Positions 35,694 through 44,725 of a stretch of 64,000 bases of DNA are shown here, one piece after another. Origin of the DNA: a bacterium. Its GTDB lineage: Bacteria > Hydrothermota > Tepidihabitantia > Tepidihabitantales > Tepidihabitantaceae. The notes beneath the pieces were generated by a model that saw only the letters and a list, made by a program, of their open reading frames with translations, ran no database searches and was not told the DNA's origin. The position numbers and the translations under genes are program-made. Position 1 is the first letter of the stretch. The number at the start of each line of letters is the position of its first letter. The DNA is taken from positions 1-64,000 of the forward strand of contig DATJQV010000042.1 in NCBI GenBank assembly GCA_035505375.1, read 5' to 3'.

Positions 35694-35939
35694 ATGAGCA
35701 TGACAGATGAGACCAAAGCCAAGATCCGTGAGGTATTGGACAAGGAGATACGACCGAACCTGCAGGCCGACGGCGGTGACGTCGAGCTGGTTGCCGTCGG
35801 TGACGATGGCGTGGTCCAGCTCAGGCTGACGGGTGCATGTTCCGGTTGCCCGTTCTCGGCGATGACGCTGGCGATTGGCGTCGAGCAGCGGCTGAAGGCC
35901 GCAGTGCCCGAGGTCGTCAAAGTCCAGCCCGTGCCCTGA
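35694..35939 (+). CDS. NifU-like C-terminal (NFU) iron-sulfur scaffold/carrier protein
   Basis: An 81-residue protein consisting only of the NFU domain: IREVLDKEIRPNLQADGGDVELVAV, then the cluster-binding CSGCPFSAMTL. It would carry a [4Fe-4S] cluster between subunits and hand it to apo-proteins. It starts at ATG 35694 (ATG 35700 is possible). It is 62 bases after the PP-loop gene, on the same strand, so may supply it or the nearby activase and radical-SAM-like proteins. Confidence 0.92.
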   Translation: MSMTDETKAKIREVLDKEIRPNLQADGGDVELVAVGDDGVVQLRLTGACSGCPFSAMTLAIGVEQRLKAAVPEVVKVQPVP

Positions 35940-36041
35940 GCACCGCGCTCCGAGCGCGTAAGTGCGAAGTCCGGAGTGCAATTGACCAGTTCCGGACGGT
36001 CTGTACGAGTCCGCAATCAATAATCTAGAATCTGAAATCGG

Positions 36042-37373
36042 TCAGGGCCAGGGCAGTCCTTCAAGAAAGCTCTGGCGGTAGGCCGCGCTGTAGGGCAGTA
36101 GGTAGACGGCCGTCGTAAAGACCCCGACCCGGCGGGGCCGCCTTATCATCCGGTCGGCGATTGTCTCAATCGAGTAGAACCGATTCTTCAGCCAGGCCGG
36201 TTCGCGGCTGGTGATCATCGGTCGGTAAACAACTCGCGCCAGGCTGCCGTCCGGGCCCAGGAACCGCGGCTCAATGAAATCGACATCTATCTGTCTGAGC
36301 ACCGATGAGATTTTCTCGTAGTCAGTCGGTGTTGCCGGTGCTGTTGGAATTGCCAGTCGCGCGCCGACAAGCATCTTGCTTGCCTGGAGCGACTTGACCC
36401 GACGGTAGAGCCGGTGCACCGCCTGGTGGCTGCTCGCGGCACGGTTGAGACTGTCGAGCAGAAAAGACTCGTTGAGATAGACCAGCTTGGTGCCGGCCTT
36501 TGACAGGATGCGAACAAGTCGGGGATGTTCGAACAGCCGGTCTGATGCGTTGACGACCCATTGCCGGTGATAGTTCCGGAGCCGGCTGAAGAGTTCGAGG
36601 TAGTAGTCAGGCAGGGCAGCGACGTCATCGTCCAGAAGATGGATGCGTTTGCCCGGCAGCGTGATGACCTCGCCAATGACCTCGTCGGGCGTCCGCACCA
36701 GTGTGTTGGTTCCGTAATAAAGGTGCTCGGAGCAGAACTGTTTCACCGGTTCCGGACAGGAGCATCCGCGCACGAACTGTATCGTCTGGCGGTCAGAGTT
36801 CAACTCGGGATTCAACTGGAGCGGAGATAGCCCCTGGGGGTCCCGCAGTGCCCCGCGAAAGACCAGTCCCCGTTTCGTGACTTGCCGCGGCGCGATGTAG
36901 CCGGGGTGGTCCGATGCGCGGTATAGCGGCTGCAGGCGTCCGGATTCTGCGTCGGCTCGCAGCTCCGGCCAGACGTTTGTTATGTCGCCGACCACTCGGG
37001 GTTGGCACCAATCGGGTTGCGAGTCGCGCCACGATGTCACCTGCGGTCCGAAGAACACCGGCGCGCACCCGCTGTCGGCCCAGGCATGCGCCAGTTCCCG
37101 CGCCCGGTGGTCCTGGCCCAGCCCGATGTGGATGAGGCAGATGGTCGGTTCATACCCCGCGCCGGGCGCCGCACCTTCGGTGTTCGGCGTCCGGTAGTCT
37201 TCGAGAGATTCAACTCGCTCGTCGACGTATCGCAGGTCGTCACCGGGGCGCAACAGCGCTGCGACGCGCAGAATCTCGACGTTGGGCTGCAGGAATAGCC
37301 GAGATCCCCTTGGCGGGTAGCCCTTTGTGAAGCGCTGGGATTCGTCGGCCAGCGCGACGGCCAGGACGTTCAC
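36042..37373 (-). CDS. Radical-SAM-like protein with altered cysteine motif
   Basis: A 443-residue protein. The architecture fits B12-binding-type radical SAM enzymes: an N-terminal Rossmann-like region (PTICLIHIGLGQDHRARELAH...), then FVRGCSCPEPVKQFCSEHLYYG followed by the usual barrel pattern (RTPDEVIGEVITLPGKRIHLLDDDV...). The canonical CxxxCxxC is replaced by Cys residues at spacings C-x-C-x7-C, so standard cluster binding is doubtful. The start is GTG 37373, which overlaps the rseP stop as GTGA. Coupling to rseP and dxr suggests an envelope or isoprenoid link, but no function can be named. Confidence 0.6.
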   Translation of the reverse strand: MNVLAVALADESQRFTKGYPPRGSRLFLQPNVEILRVAALLRPGDDLRYVDERVESLEDYRTPNTEGAAPGAGYEPTICLIHIGLGQDHRARELAHAWADSGCAPVFFGPQVTSWRDSQPDWCQPRVVGDITNVWPELRADAESGRLQPLYRASDHPGYIAPRQVTKRGLVFRGALRDPQGLSPLQLNPELNSDRQTIQFVRGCSCPEPVKQFCSEHLYYGTNTLVRTPDEVIGEVITLPGKRIHLLDDDVAALPDYYLELFSRLRNYHRQWVVNASDRLFEHPRLVRILSKAGTKLVYLNESFLLDSLNRAASSHQAVHRLYRRVKSLQASKMLVGARLAIPTAPATPTDYEKISSVLRQIDVDFIEPRFLGPDGSLARVVYRPMITSREPAWLKNRFYSIETIADRMIRRPRRVGVFTTAVYLLPYSAAYRQSFLEGLPWP

Positions 37374-38950
37374 TTCTGGATCAGTTTCATCACGTCGTTG
37401 AAGATGGTGAAGAGTACCAGCGCACCGATCATCGCCCAGCCGACGCCGGCAGCCCAATCCATTTCCTTCTCGGTCAGGTTGCGTCGACGGATGCCGGCGA
37501 TGCAGTCGAGAACAATCCGGCCGCCGTCGAGCACCGGCACAGGCAGGAGGTTAACGACAAACAGGTTAATTGAGAGGATTCCGAACAGCAGCAGAAAGTA
37601 ATCCCAGCCCCAGTTCGCCCCTTCGTAGGCAATCCGCGCAACCATGATCGGACCGCCGAGCGCCTGCTTGGCGAAGTGCTTGACCGTAAACGCCTTGTAG
37701 AGCACGACGTAGGTCTGCGCGGTCACGGCGACTGCCCTCCCGGTTGCCTCGCCGATGGCCCTGGGCAGACTCAGCGTGCGATGCGGCACCTGGGCGGAGA
37801 TCCCGATGCCACTGCCTAGTTGCTCGATGACTTCGTCCCGGCTCTTCACGACGTCGACTACGCCCTGCATCTTCCGACCTGCGTGTTGCCAGACGATGGG
37901 CACGCTCTGGCCGCCCTTGGAGTAGATCTGATCTTCGAAGTCGGACCACTCCTTGATCGGAAGCCCCGCCAGCTCCAGGAGTGTGTCGCCGGGGCGGAGA
38001 CCAAGTTTGCTTGCCGGACCGCCTTTGCGGACGTTGCCCACTACTGCCGCAATCCGCGGCGCGAGGTACCAGTCGGTGTCGGCCATGATGCCGATCTTGT
38101 TTACTTTGTGGCCGGTCGCCGGGTCGATTGCCAGAGAGTCCCTCACGGTATCAGTCTCGACTACCCCTGCGTGCCGCCAGGATAGGCCGTAGCTGCCAGC
38201 TGTCTGTTGGCGCACAAGCTCGGTGAATTGCCTCCAGGTTGATACTGGTACGCCGGCTACCGCGACAATAGTGTCCCCGTTTTGGATGGCGGTGGCAGAG
38301 GCGGGCGTGCCCGACACGACGCGGCCGACCACCGGCGGGGCCAGGGAATCGACGTACGCCAGCGGTACGGTCATCGAGACTTCGATTCGCCGGCCATCCC
38401 GCGCGGCCTCGACGTTGACGCGCTTCCCGGCGAGTTTCTCAAGCTTCGGTTCGAGGTCGGTGAAGGAAGGTATAGTCTCACCGTTGACCGCGACAATCGT
38501 GTCGCCTGACCGGAGGCCGGCGACGTACGCAGCCGATTTCTCACTTACCGAGATAACCGGCGTCGTGTATTGTTGGCCGAACATGGCGAACTCCACAAAC
38601 AAGATGACGATTCCCAGGATGAAGTTCGAGACCGGACCTGCGGCGCTGACCGCGACCCTGACGCCAAGCGGCTTGTCCATGTAGCCTCCGGTTGGAGCAG
38701 GGACGGGCTGCTCAGGCTTGGGGCCGGCCTTTTCCTCTTCACCCACCATCTTGATGAACCCGCCGAGCGGTATGGCCGAAAGTCGATACTCAGTGTCGCC
38801 GATCTTCCTTTTCAGGATTATCGGCCCGAAGCCGACTGAGAAGACCTCCACCGGTATTCCCGAGAGCCGGGCAGCTATCAGGTGGCCGAACTCGTGGAAT
38901 ATGACAAGGATGCCGATGAACAGGAGAACCAGGATGACTGACGAGAACAT
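37370..38950 (-). CDS. rseP: RIP metalloprotease RseP, site-2 protease family
   Basis: A 526-residue inner-membrane zinc protease. The active site FHEFGHLIAAR (His19, Glu20, His23) lies in the first transmembrane helix and NLLPVPVLDGGRIV supplies the third ligand near the C-terminus. Two PDZ domains are visible (AAYVAGLRSGDTIVAVNGE and KLGLRPGDTLLELAGLP), and a third PDZ-like stretch (VVSGTPASATAIQNGDTIV) makes it slightly longer than usual. It cleaves anti-sigma factors in regulated intramembrane proteolysis. dxr ends one base upstream; the radical-SAM-like gene overlaps downstream by four bases. Confidence 0.93.
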   Translation of the reverse strand: MFSSVILVLLFIGILVIFHEFGHLIAARLSGIPVEVFSVGFGPIILKRKIGDTEYRLSAIPLGGFIKMVGEEEKAGPKPEQPVPAPTGGYMDKPLGVRVAVSAAGPVSNFILGIVILFVEFAMFGQQYTTPVISVSEKSAAYVAGLRSGDTIVAVNGETIPSFTDLEPKLEKLAGKRVNVEAARDGRRIEVSMTVPLAYVDSLAPPVVGRVVSGTPASATAIQNGDTIVAVAGVPVSTWRQFTELVRQQTAGSYGLSWRHAGVVETDTVRDSLAIDPATGHKVNKIGIMADTDWYLAPRIAAVVGNVRKGGPASKLGLRPGDTLLELAGLPIKEWSDFEDQIYSKGGQSVPIVWQHAGRKMQGVVDVVKSRDEVIEQLGSGIGISAQVPHRTLSLPRAIGEATGRAVAVTAQTYVVLYKAFTVKHFAKQALGGPIMVARIAYEGANWGWDYFLLLFGILSINLFVVNLLPVPVLDGGRIVLDCIAGIRRRNLTEKEMDWAAGVGWAMIGALVLFTIFNDVMKLIQK

Positions 38951-38951
38951 G

Positions 38952-40184
38952 CTATTCCTTTCGACGCAGCGTTCGGCCCGCGAGTGCGGTGACGACCTCT
39001 TTGGCCAGTGCGGTGGCCCACAATTCCGTGCGTATCAGCTTCGCAATAGGTTGGGGATGAGTTACCGGAGACGAGTTGCGAGGAACGGCGGCAAGCGTCC
39101 GAGCGATGACCTCGGGGATGCCGCCGAATGCGATTCTGCCGGCGATAAACGCGTCGACGGCGACCTGGTTGGCCGCGTTCAGGGCGCAGGTAGCAGCCGG
39201 GCCCGCCTTCAGCGCCCGATACGCTAGCTGGAGGCACGGGAAGCGGTTGCGGTCAACCGCGAAGAACTCGAGTCGGCCGACCCTGGCCAGGTCGAGAGCA
39301 CGGGCCAGTGAAGGGGAGCGGCCGGGCCAGGTCAGACAGTACTGGAGCGGCAGACGCATGTCAGGCGATGACAGTTGTGCAAGGACAGAACCGTCGTTGA
39401 ACTCCACCATTGAGTGGACGATCGACTGCGGGTGGATGACCGGCACGACCTGCTCCGGCTTGAGGCCGAAGAGCCGGCAAGTCTCGATGACCTCGAGTCC
39501 TTTGTTCATGAGCGTGGCCGAGTCGACCGTTATCTTGCGGCCCATCGACCACGTCGGATGCTTCAGGACGTCGGTGAGCCGCGCCCGCTGAGGGAGACCG
39601 GTCCTCCAGAACGGTCCGCCTGATGCCGTCAGGATAACGCGCCGCACGTCGGACGTGTCCGGGTCCGCACCCTGTCCTTTGTCCTTTGTCCTTGGTCCTT
39701 TCCCGGAGAGGCACTGATGCACGGCGGACAACTCCGAATCAATCGGCAGCACAGCGCCGCCGTACCTGTGCGCCAGCCGCATGACCGGCTCGCCGTAGCC
39801 GACCAGAATCTCCTTGGTGGCAAGCGCCACCTTCTTGCCGCGTTCGAGCGCCCCGACAACCGCCAGGAGGCCGGCCGTGCCCGACATGGCCATGATCACG
39901 ACGTCGGTCGAACGGTCGGTCGCCGCGTCAATCAGGGCGGCCGGACCCCACTTTACATCAACCTGAGAGCCGAGCGTCCGGCGAGCGGCCTCACAGGCAT
40001 GGTGGTCGCTCAAGACTACTTGCTTCACACCAAACTCCCTGGCTTGGTCGCAGATGCGCCGGGCCGACCGGTCAGCCGCGAGCACGCTCACCTCGAACCG
40101 GTCCGGAAGGTGGCGGATGACGTCCAGAGCCGAGCGGCCGATCGAGCCGGTCGACCCGAACAGCGCGATGCGCTGTCGCCTCAT
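38952..40184 (-). CDS. dxr: 1-deoxy-D-xylulose 5-phosphate reductoisomerase, with repeat-encoded insertion
   Basis: A 410-residue enzyme making MEP from DXP with NADPH. NADPH loop: LFGSTGSIGRSALDVI. Metal ligands are in PIDSELSAV (Asp149, Glu151), with LMNKGLEVIE and the substrate motif LTASGGPF. The usually invariant LANKE reads LATKE, and the His after Glu151 is Leu. Between HQCL and the following strand, residues about 161-178 (GKGPRTKDKGQGADPDT) are extra and come from TCCTTTG-type repeats at 39671-39702. It overlaps ispD by ATGA. Confidence 0.93.
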   Translation of the reverse strand: MRRQRIALFGSTGSIGRSALDVIRHLPDRFEVSVLAADRSARRICDQAREFGVKQVVLSDHHACEAARRTLGSQVDVKWGPAALIDAATDRSTDVVIMAMSGTAGLLAVVGALERGKKVALATKEILVGYGEPVMRLAHRYGGAVLPIDSELSAVHQCLSGKGPRTKDKGQGADPDTSDVRRVILTASGGPFWRTGLPQRARLTDVLKHPTWSMGRKITVDSATLMNKGLEVIETCRLFGLKPEQVVPVIHPQSIVHSMVEFNDGSVLAQLSSPDMRLPLQYCLTWPGRSPSLARALDLARVGRLEFFAVDRNRFPCLQLAYRALKAGPAATCALNAANQVAVDAFIAGRIAFGGIPEVIARTLAAVPRNSSPVTHPQPIAKLIRTELWATALAKEVVTALAGRTLRRKE

Positions 40185-40918
40185 ATGAGGGCCTCAAGCA
40201 GGGCGAGGTCTTCCGGCGCGGTGAGCTTGATGTTCGTCCGGGGACCGTGAATCCAGATGGGGTGGACACCGATACGCTCGATCATTTCGCAGTCGTCGGT
40301 CACGGTCAATCGTGCCTTGCGGGCGGCGTCGTGGGCCCGGCGCAGCAGTTCGAGGCTGAAGAACTGCGGGGTCTGAACCGCAAGCAGCCGGCTGCGGTCA
40401 ACGGTGGAAATGACCTCGCGGCCGGTGACTTGCTTCAACGTGTCGGTCACGGGATGGCCGAACGTCGCCGCCCCGACCTTCCTGCAGGCACGCAGGCCCT
40501 TTGACAGCATGCCCGGATGGATGAGCGGGCGAACCGCGTCGTGGACCGCAACAAAGCCATGTGCCGGCAGTGCCGCGAGACCGGCCCGCACTGACTCGGC
40601 CCGCGTCTCACCGCCGCGCACGACGGCAATCAGCTTGTGAACGCCATGGCTGCGGAGCGTCTTCCGGACGAGCGCCATGCGCCGCGGCGGGCCGACAACC
40701 ACGAAACCGGATATCATCGGGCAGCGTTCGAAAGCCTTGACGCTATGGATCATGACCGGTGTGCCGGCCAGCGGCACGAACTGCTTGTAGCCACCGTACC
40801 GGTTCCCCTGACCGGCAGCTACAATCAGGCCGTAGTTGGTCGGTACCCAGGACGACTTCGGGCGGCTCGACGTACCGGCGGTTCGTGACGCCCCGGATCG
40901 GACTTTGGTCGGATTGAT
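40181..40918 (-). CDS. ispD: 2-C-methyl-D-erythritol 4-phosphate cytidylyltransferase, start codon unclear
   Basis: The core is unmistakable: NYGLIVAAGQGNRYGGYKQFVPLAGTPVMIHSVKAF, then RGGETRAESVRAGL, VAVHDAVRPLI and TVTDDCEMIER. It joins MEP to CTP, the step after Dxr. The first GTG in frame (40777) would delete the nucleotide-binding loop, so translation must start further up. Between there and an in-frame stop inside trpS, no ATG, GTG or TTG occurs. The only well-placed candidate is ATC 40916-40918, after CTGAGGAAG; the 3' end position given reflects that. The result would carry a roughly 30-residue extension. A sequence error is the alternative. Confidence 0.8.
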   Translation of the reverse strand: MNPTKVRSGASRTAGTSSRPKSSWVPTNYGLIVAAGQGNRYGGYKQFVPLAGTPVMIHSVKAFERCPMISGFVVVGPPRRMALVRKTLRSHGVHKLIAVVRGGETRAESVRAGLAALPAHGFVAVHDAVRPLIHPGMLSKGLRACRKVGAATFGHPVTDTLKQVTGREVISTVDRSRLLAVQTPQFFSLELLRRAHDAARKARLTVTDDCEMIERIGVHPIWIHGPRTNIKLTAPEDLALLEALI

Positions 40919-40934
40919 GTCTGTCTTCCTCAGG

Positions 40935-41927
40935 CTAGCGCTTGAAGTAGTCGATCTTCATCGCCTCGCGCACCAGCGCCATGGTCGCGGCGGCTACTTC
41001 GTATGCGTGGGACGTGCCCTTGCTCAGGATGTCCCAGACCATGTCCGGGTCTTTCTCATAGACGGACCGGCGCTCGCGGATCGGGGCGAGGAAGCGGTTG
41101 AGCACCTCGACCAGCATCTTCTTGCAGGGGACGCAGCCGATGGTGCCGGCCTTGCAGCGCTCCTCGATGTCTGGCCGGGCCTCGGGATTGAACACCTTGT
41201 GGTACGCATAGACGACGCAGACGTCGGGGTGGCCATGGTCGGTCGGGTGGATGCGCGCCGGGTCGGTCAGCGCGGTCGAGACCCGGCGCTTCACTTCCTC
41301 AGGTGGGTCCGATAGATAGATGGCATTACCCAGGCTCTTCGACATCTTCGCGTTTCCGTCCAGGCCGACAAGTTTGGGCTGGAGCAGGCCCTCGGGTTCC
41401 ACCAGCACCTCGGCGTAGGTGGCGTTGAACTTGCGGACAATCTTCCGTGTCTGTTCGATATGGGGCGCCTGGTCCTCGCCGACCGGGACGAGGTGGGCGC
41501 GACAGAAAGTGATGTCCGCGGCCTGGCTGACCGGATAGCCGAGGAACCCGTAAGGCATCGACTCGCCGAAATTGTACTGGGCCGCCTCGGACTTGATAGT
41601 CGGATTGTGCGACAACTGCTGGACCGTCACCAGGTTCGAATAGATGACGGTAAGCTCGGCTATCTGCGGGATCATAGACTGGATGAACAGGGTCGCCTTG
41701 GACGGATCAACGCCGCAGGCGAGGTTGTCCATCGCCACGTTGAGCACGTTCTGGCGCAGCATTTCAGGATGGTCGAAGTGGGTCGTTAGCGTCTGCACGT
41801 CGGCGATGATGACGAAAGTGTCATACTCGTCTTGCAGCCGGGCGCGGTTGGCCACCGACCCGATATAGTGACCAAGATGCAGTGCGCCGGTCGGGCGGTC
41901 GCCGGTCAGAATCCGTTTCTTCAACAT
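40935..41927 (-). CDS. trpS: Tryptophanyl-tRNA synthetase
   Basis: A 330-residue class I synthetase. GALHLGHYIGS contains the HIGH motif (HLGH at 17-20) and KMSKSLGNA the KMSKS motif. QLSHNPTIKSEAAQYN and GEDQAPHIEQTRKI are TrpS signatures. The start is ATG 41927 (MLKKRILTGDRP). It charges tRNA-Trp in the cytoplasm. It is the first gene of the minus-strand run trpS-ispD-dxr-rseP-radical-SAM-like. CKAGTIGCVPCKKML supplies cysteines that in some bacterial TrpS hold an iron-sulfur cluster. Confidence 0.95.
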   Translation of the reverse strand: MLKKRILTGDRPTGALHLGHYIGSVANRARLQDEYDTFVIIADVQTLTTHFDHPEMLRQNVLNVAMDNLACGVDPSKATLFIQSMIPQIAELTVIYSNLVTVQQLSHNPTIKSEAAQYNFGESMPYGFLGYPVSQAADITFCRAHLVPVGEDQAPHIEQTRKIVRKFNATYAEVLVEPEGLLQPKLVGLDGNAKMSKSLGNAIYLSDPPEEVKRRVSTALTDPARIHPTDHGHPDVCVVYAYHKVFNPEARPDIEERCKAGTIGCVPCKKMLVEVLNRFLAPIRERRSVYEKDPDMVWDILSKGTSHAYEVAAATMALVREAMKIDYFKR

Positions 41928-42421
41928 CGGCGGATTATACCGACCGCTGAAGGCCAATCAAGCGGGGCTGGCTCGCCCAGAACCGATATTGAGGCCACGA
42001 AAGCCTCAGAGAAACTCGAAGTTCGAAGTCCGTGCTGTCCGACGGTGCGGGTTTTGTCATTCGGGTTTGTCCTCCGAGGTTCCTGTCTTACAGTGCGCGT
42101 CTTCGTGGCTACCGTATCTATCTCAGACGTCGTCGTCGGGAGGAGGGGAGAAGTCGGGGTCGGGTTCGTAGCAAGTCTTGGACGCAACCTGAGCCTCAAC
42201 CCCGCCGAGTCCGACCCATTTCAGATTCAGGATTGGTGATTTCAGGTTGCCGGGTTGGAGTCCGATTCACGTGCGCCGTTTCCGATTGGGAGCGGAGCGG
42301 GCGCGCCTGTGTCGTTTCCGATGACTTCTGCTCGGCCGGTATCGCAGGCCGAGCCGTTCGGCTTGACAGCGAGTCGGTTTCATATAATGTGGCTTCAAGT
42401 TCGAACCGAAAAGGAGCCAAC
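41928..42421. repeat. 494-base intergenic region rich in short degenerate repeats
   Basis: This is the divergent gap between trpS and the dehydrogenase. Around 42010-42080 words like TCGAAGTTCGAAGTCCG and TCATTCGGGTTTGTCCTC recur, and GTCGTCGTCGGGAGGAGGGG lies at about 42130. No gene is supported; longer frames here end inside or oppose the neighbouring genes. A promoter for the plus-strand gene is at 42363-42388. Confidence 0.45.
42363..42388 (+). promoter_or_regulatory. Sigma-70-type promoter, short spacer
   Basis: TTGACA (42363-42368) and TATAAT (42383-42388) are both perfect, separated by only 14 bases. AAAAGGAG and ATG 42422 follow. Perfect boxes may compensate for the short spacer. Confidence 0.55.
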
Positions 42422-43273
42422 ATGAACCGTAAGATTGGAGTTGTCGGCGCCGGCACAATGGGCAACGGCATTGCCCAGGTATTCGCCATGGCCGGGTACG
42501 ATGTCACCCTGAATGACATTGACCAGAAGTTCGTCGACAATGGCCTGAGCGCGGTCAAGAAGTCGCTGGCCCGGATGGTCGAGAAGGCCAAGTTGACCCA
42601 GGAGGCTGCGGACGCAGTGATGTCCCGCATCAAGCCCAGTCTCGACCTCGCCTTACTCAAGGATTGCGGCCTCGTGGTTGAGGCAGCGACCGAGAATCAG
42701 AAGCTGAAGCTGGAGCTCTTCGCCAGGCTCGACAGTTTGTGCGGGCCGGACACGATCCTCGCCACGAATACTTCGACAATCTCAGTGACAGCCATCGCCG
42801 GCGCGACCAGGCGGCCGGGCAAGGTCATCGGCATGCACTTCATGAACCCGGTGCCGGTGATGCAACTGGTCGAGGTCGTGCGCGGCCTCGGAACTCTGGC
42901 TGAAGTTACCGATGCAGTTGTGTCACTGTCGAGGGAGTTGGGCAAGACGCCGGTAGTCGTGAACGATTCGCCGGGATTCGTGTCCAACCGGGTCCTTTTG
43001 CCGATGATAAACGAGGCGGTGTTCTGTCTCGAATCCGGCGTGGCCGACAAGGAGGCCATCGACACGGTGATGAAGCTCGGAATGAACCATCCCATCGGGC
43101 CACTGGCTCTGGCGGACCTGATTGGTCTTGATGTATGCCTTGCCATCATGAACGTGCTGTACAACGACCTCGGTGATTCCAAGTACCGGCCCTGCCCGCT
43201 GCTGAAGCGGATGGTGGCGGCCGGGTACCTCGGGCGGAAGACGGGCAGAGGGTTCTACGAGTACACGAAGTAG
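42422..43273 (+). CDS. 3-hydroxyacyl-CoA (3-hydroxybutyryl-CoA) dehydrogenase
   Basis: A 283-residue single-function enzyme. NAD-binding [38 protein letters not shown] and [17 protein letters not shown] with the catalytic His; then [20 protein letters not shown]-terminal helices [17 protein letters not shown]. This is the length of Hbd/FadB2-type enzymes that oxidise 3-hydroxyacyl-CoA or reduce acetoacetyl-CoA. With the CoA-activase set at 19-22 kb it hints at fermentative CoA chemistry. ATG 42422 follows AAAAGGAGCC and a strong promoter. Confidence 0.93.
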   Translation: MNRKIGVVGAGTMGNGIAQVFAMAGYDVTLNDIDQKFVDNGLSAVKKSLARMVEKAKLTQEAADAVMSRIKPSLDLALLKDCGLVVEAATENQKLKLELFARLDSLCGPDTILATNTSTISVTAIAGATRRPGKVIGMHFMNPVPVMQLVEVVRGLGTLAEVTDAVVSLSRELGKTPVVVNDSPGFVSNRVLLPMINEAVFCLESGVADKEAIDTVMKLGMNHPIGPLALADLIGLDVCLAIMNVLYNDLGDSKYRPCPLLKRMVAAGYLGRKTGRGFYEYTK

Positions 43274-43360
43274 GGAGGAGGGAGAAAGAGAGCAAGGGAG
43301 GGACGGAGGCAGGAATTCCGAAACTGCTCTCTTCCTGACTCCTCTCTGACTCCCTCGTCT

Positions 43361-44722
43361 ATGGAAGCCGCGGCTGCGCGTAAGGTACTCTCCGTATCTC
43401 AGGTCAACCAACTGGTTGCCGGGATGCTGGGCGAGTACTTTTCCGACGTGTGGATAGAAGGAGAAGTGTCCAACTTCAAGGCATACCCATCAGGTCACTT
43501 CTACTTCGCCCTGAAGGATGAGGGTTCTCAGTTGTCGGCCGTCTGTTTTCGCCACTCGGCCCAGCGCCTGAAGTTTGAGCTGGAGGATGGGATGCAGGTG
43601 GTGGCACACGGCCGGCTTGAGGTCTATCAGCCTACCGGCAGATACCAGGTAATCCTCGACACGATTGAACCCAAGGGCCTGGGTGCTCTGCAGAAGGCGT
43701 TCGAGCAACTCAAGCGCAGGCTGGAAAGGGAAGGGTCGTTCGCGCCCGAACGGAAGCGGCCGCTCCCCGCGCTGGCGCGGACGGTCGGTATCGTCACGTC
43801 GCCTTCCGGCGCGGCAATCCATGACATGCTGAGGACGCTGCGCGTGCACAAGGCGCAGGTCTTTGTTCTGCTGTACCCGGCCCAGGTGCAGGGTGAAGGG
43901 GCGGCTGAGCAGATAGCCGAAGGCGTGGCCGCGCTATGCGCCCGGCCCGAGGTCGACGTCATCATCGTCGGCAGGGGAGGAGGTTCGATTGAGGACCTCT
44001 GGCCGTTCAATGAGGAGGTCGTGGCAAGGGCAATTGCGTCCTCGCGCGTGCCGGTGATATCCGGGGTCGGGCATGAGACGGATTTCACTATCGCCGACTT
44101 CGTGGCCGATGTCCGCGCGGCAACTCCAACCGCCGCCGCCCAACTCGTGGCGAGGCCATGGGAGGAGCTTGAGACCCGGCTCAAAGATCTCGCGGGGCAA
44201 CTGCTTGAAGCAACCGAGCAGGTCCTGTTCGAGAAGCAGCAGGCGATCGATGAGTTGGTCAGGCATCGGGCGTTCGATCTGATGGCCGCGCATCTGGCTG
44301 AGCTCAACCATCGGGTCGAGCGGATGGCGGGTGCTGCCGAAGGAGCCGCTCGCGCAAGACTGAGAGATGCTGTGGCGGCCCTGACCGCGCTGGACCGGAG
44401 CCTTAACGGCCTGAATCCGGTGGCAAGGATCCTGCGCCAGAGGGTCACGTTGCAGGCTCTTATTGCCAGGCTGGAGAAGCCGACGCTGGCGTTCATGTCC
44501 CGACAGAACGTTCGGCTCGGTCAGGCGGGGGCCAGACTCGACGCGCTGAGTCCGCTGGCGAGCCTTGGACGGGGCTACTCAATCTGTCTTAAGCCCGACG
44601 GTTCGATTGTGAGCCGAATCGGACAGGTCGAAGCGGGCGATGGCGTTCGTCTCAGGGTATCTGATGGTTCCATTGACTGCCGGGTAGAGAGAACCGGCGA
44701 AACCGGTGCCGGAGGTAACTAG
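43361..44722 (+). CDS. xseA: Exodeoxyribonuclease VII large subunit
   Basis: A 453-residue protein. N-terminal OB fold (VSQVNQLVAGMLGEYFSDVWIEGEVSNFKAYPSGHFYFALKD), then the catalytic domain with VGIVTSPSGAAIHDMLRTL, IIVGRGGGSIEDLWPFNEE and SGVGHETDFTIADFVADVRAATPTAAAQL, a long coiled coil, and the C-terminal LGRGYSIC. It degrades single-stranded DNA with the small subunit encoded 3 bases downstream. Confidence 0.96.
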   Translation: MEAAAARKVLSVSQVNQLVAGMLGEYFSDVWIEGEVSNFKAYPSGHFYFALKDEGSQLSAVCFRHSAQRLKFELEDGMQVVAHGRLEVYQPTGRYQVILDTIEPKGLGALQKAFEQLKRRLEREGSFAPERKRPLPALARTVGIVTSPSGAAIHDMLRTLRVHKAQVFVLLYPAQVQGEGAAEQIAEGVAALCARPEVDVIIVGRGGGSIEDLWPFNEEVVARAIASSRVPVISGVGHETDFTIADFVADVRAATPTAAAQLVARPWEELETRLKDLAGQLLEATEQVLFEKQQAIDELVRHRAFDLMAAHLAELNHRVERMAGAAEGAARARLRDAVAALTALDRSLNGLNPVARILRQRVTLQALIARLEKPTLAFMSRQNVRLGQAGARLDALSPLASLGRGYSICLKPDGSIVSRIGQVEAGDGVRLRVSDGSIDCRVERTGETGAGGN

Positions 44723-44725
44723 ACT

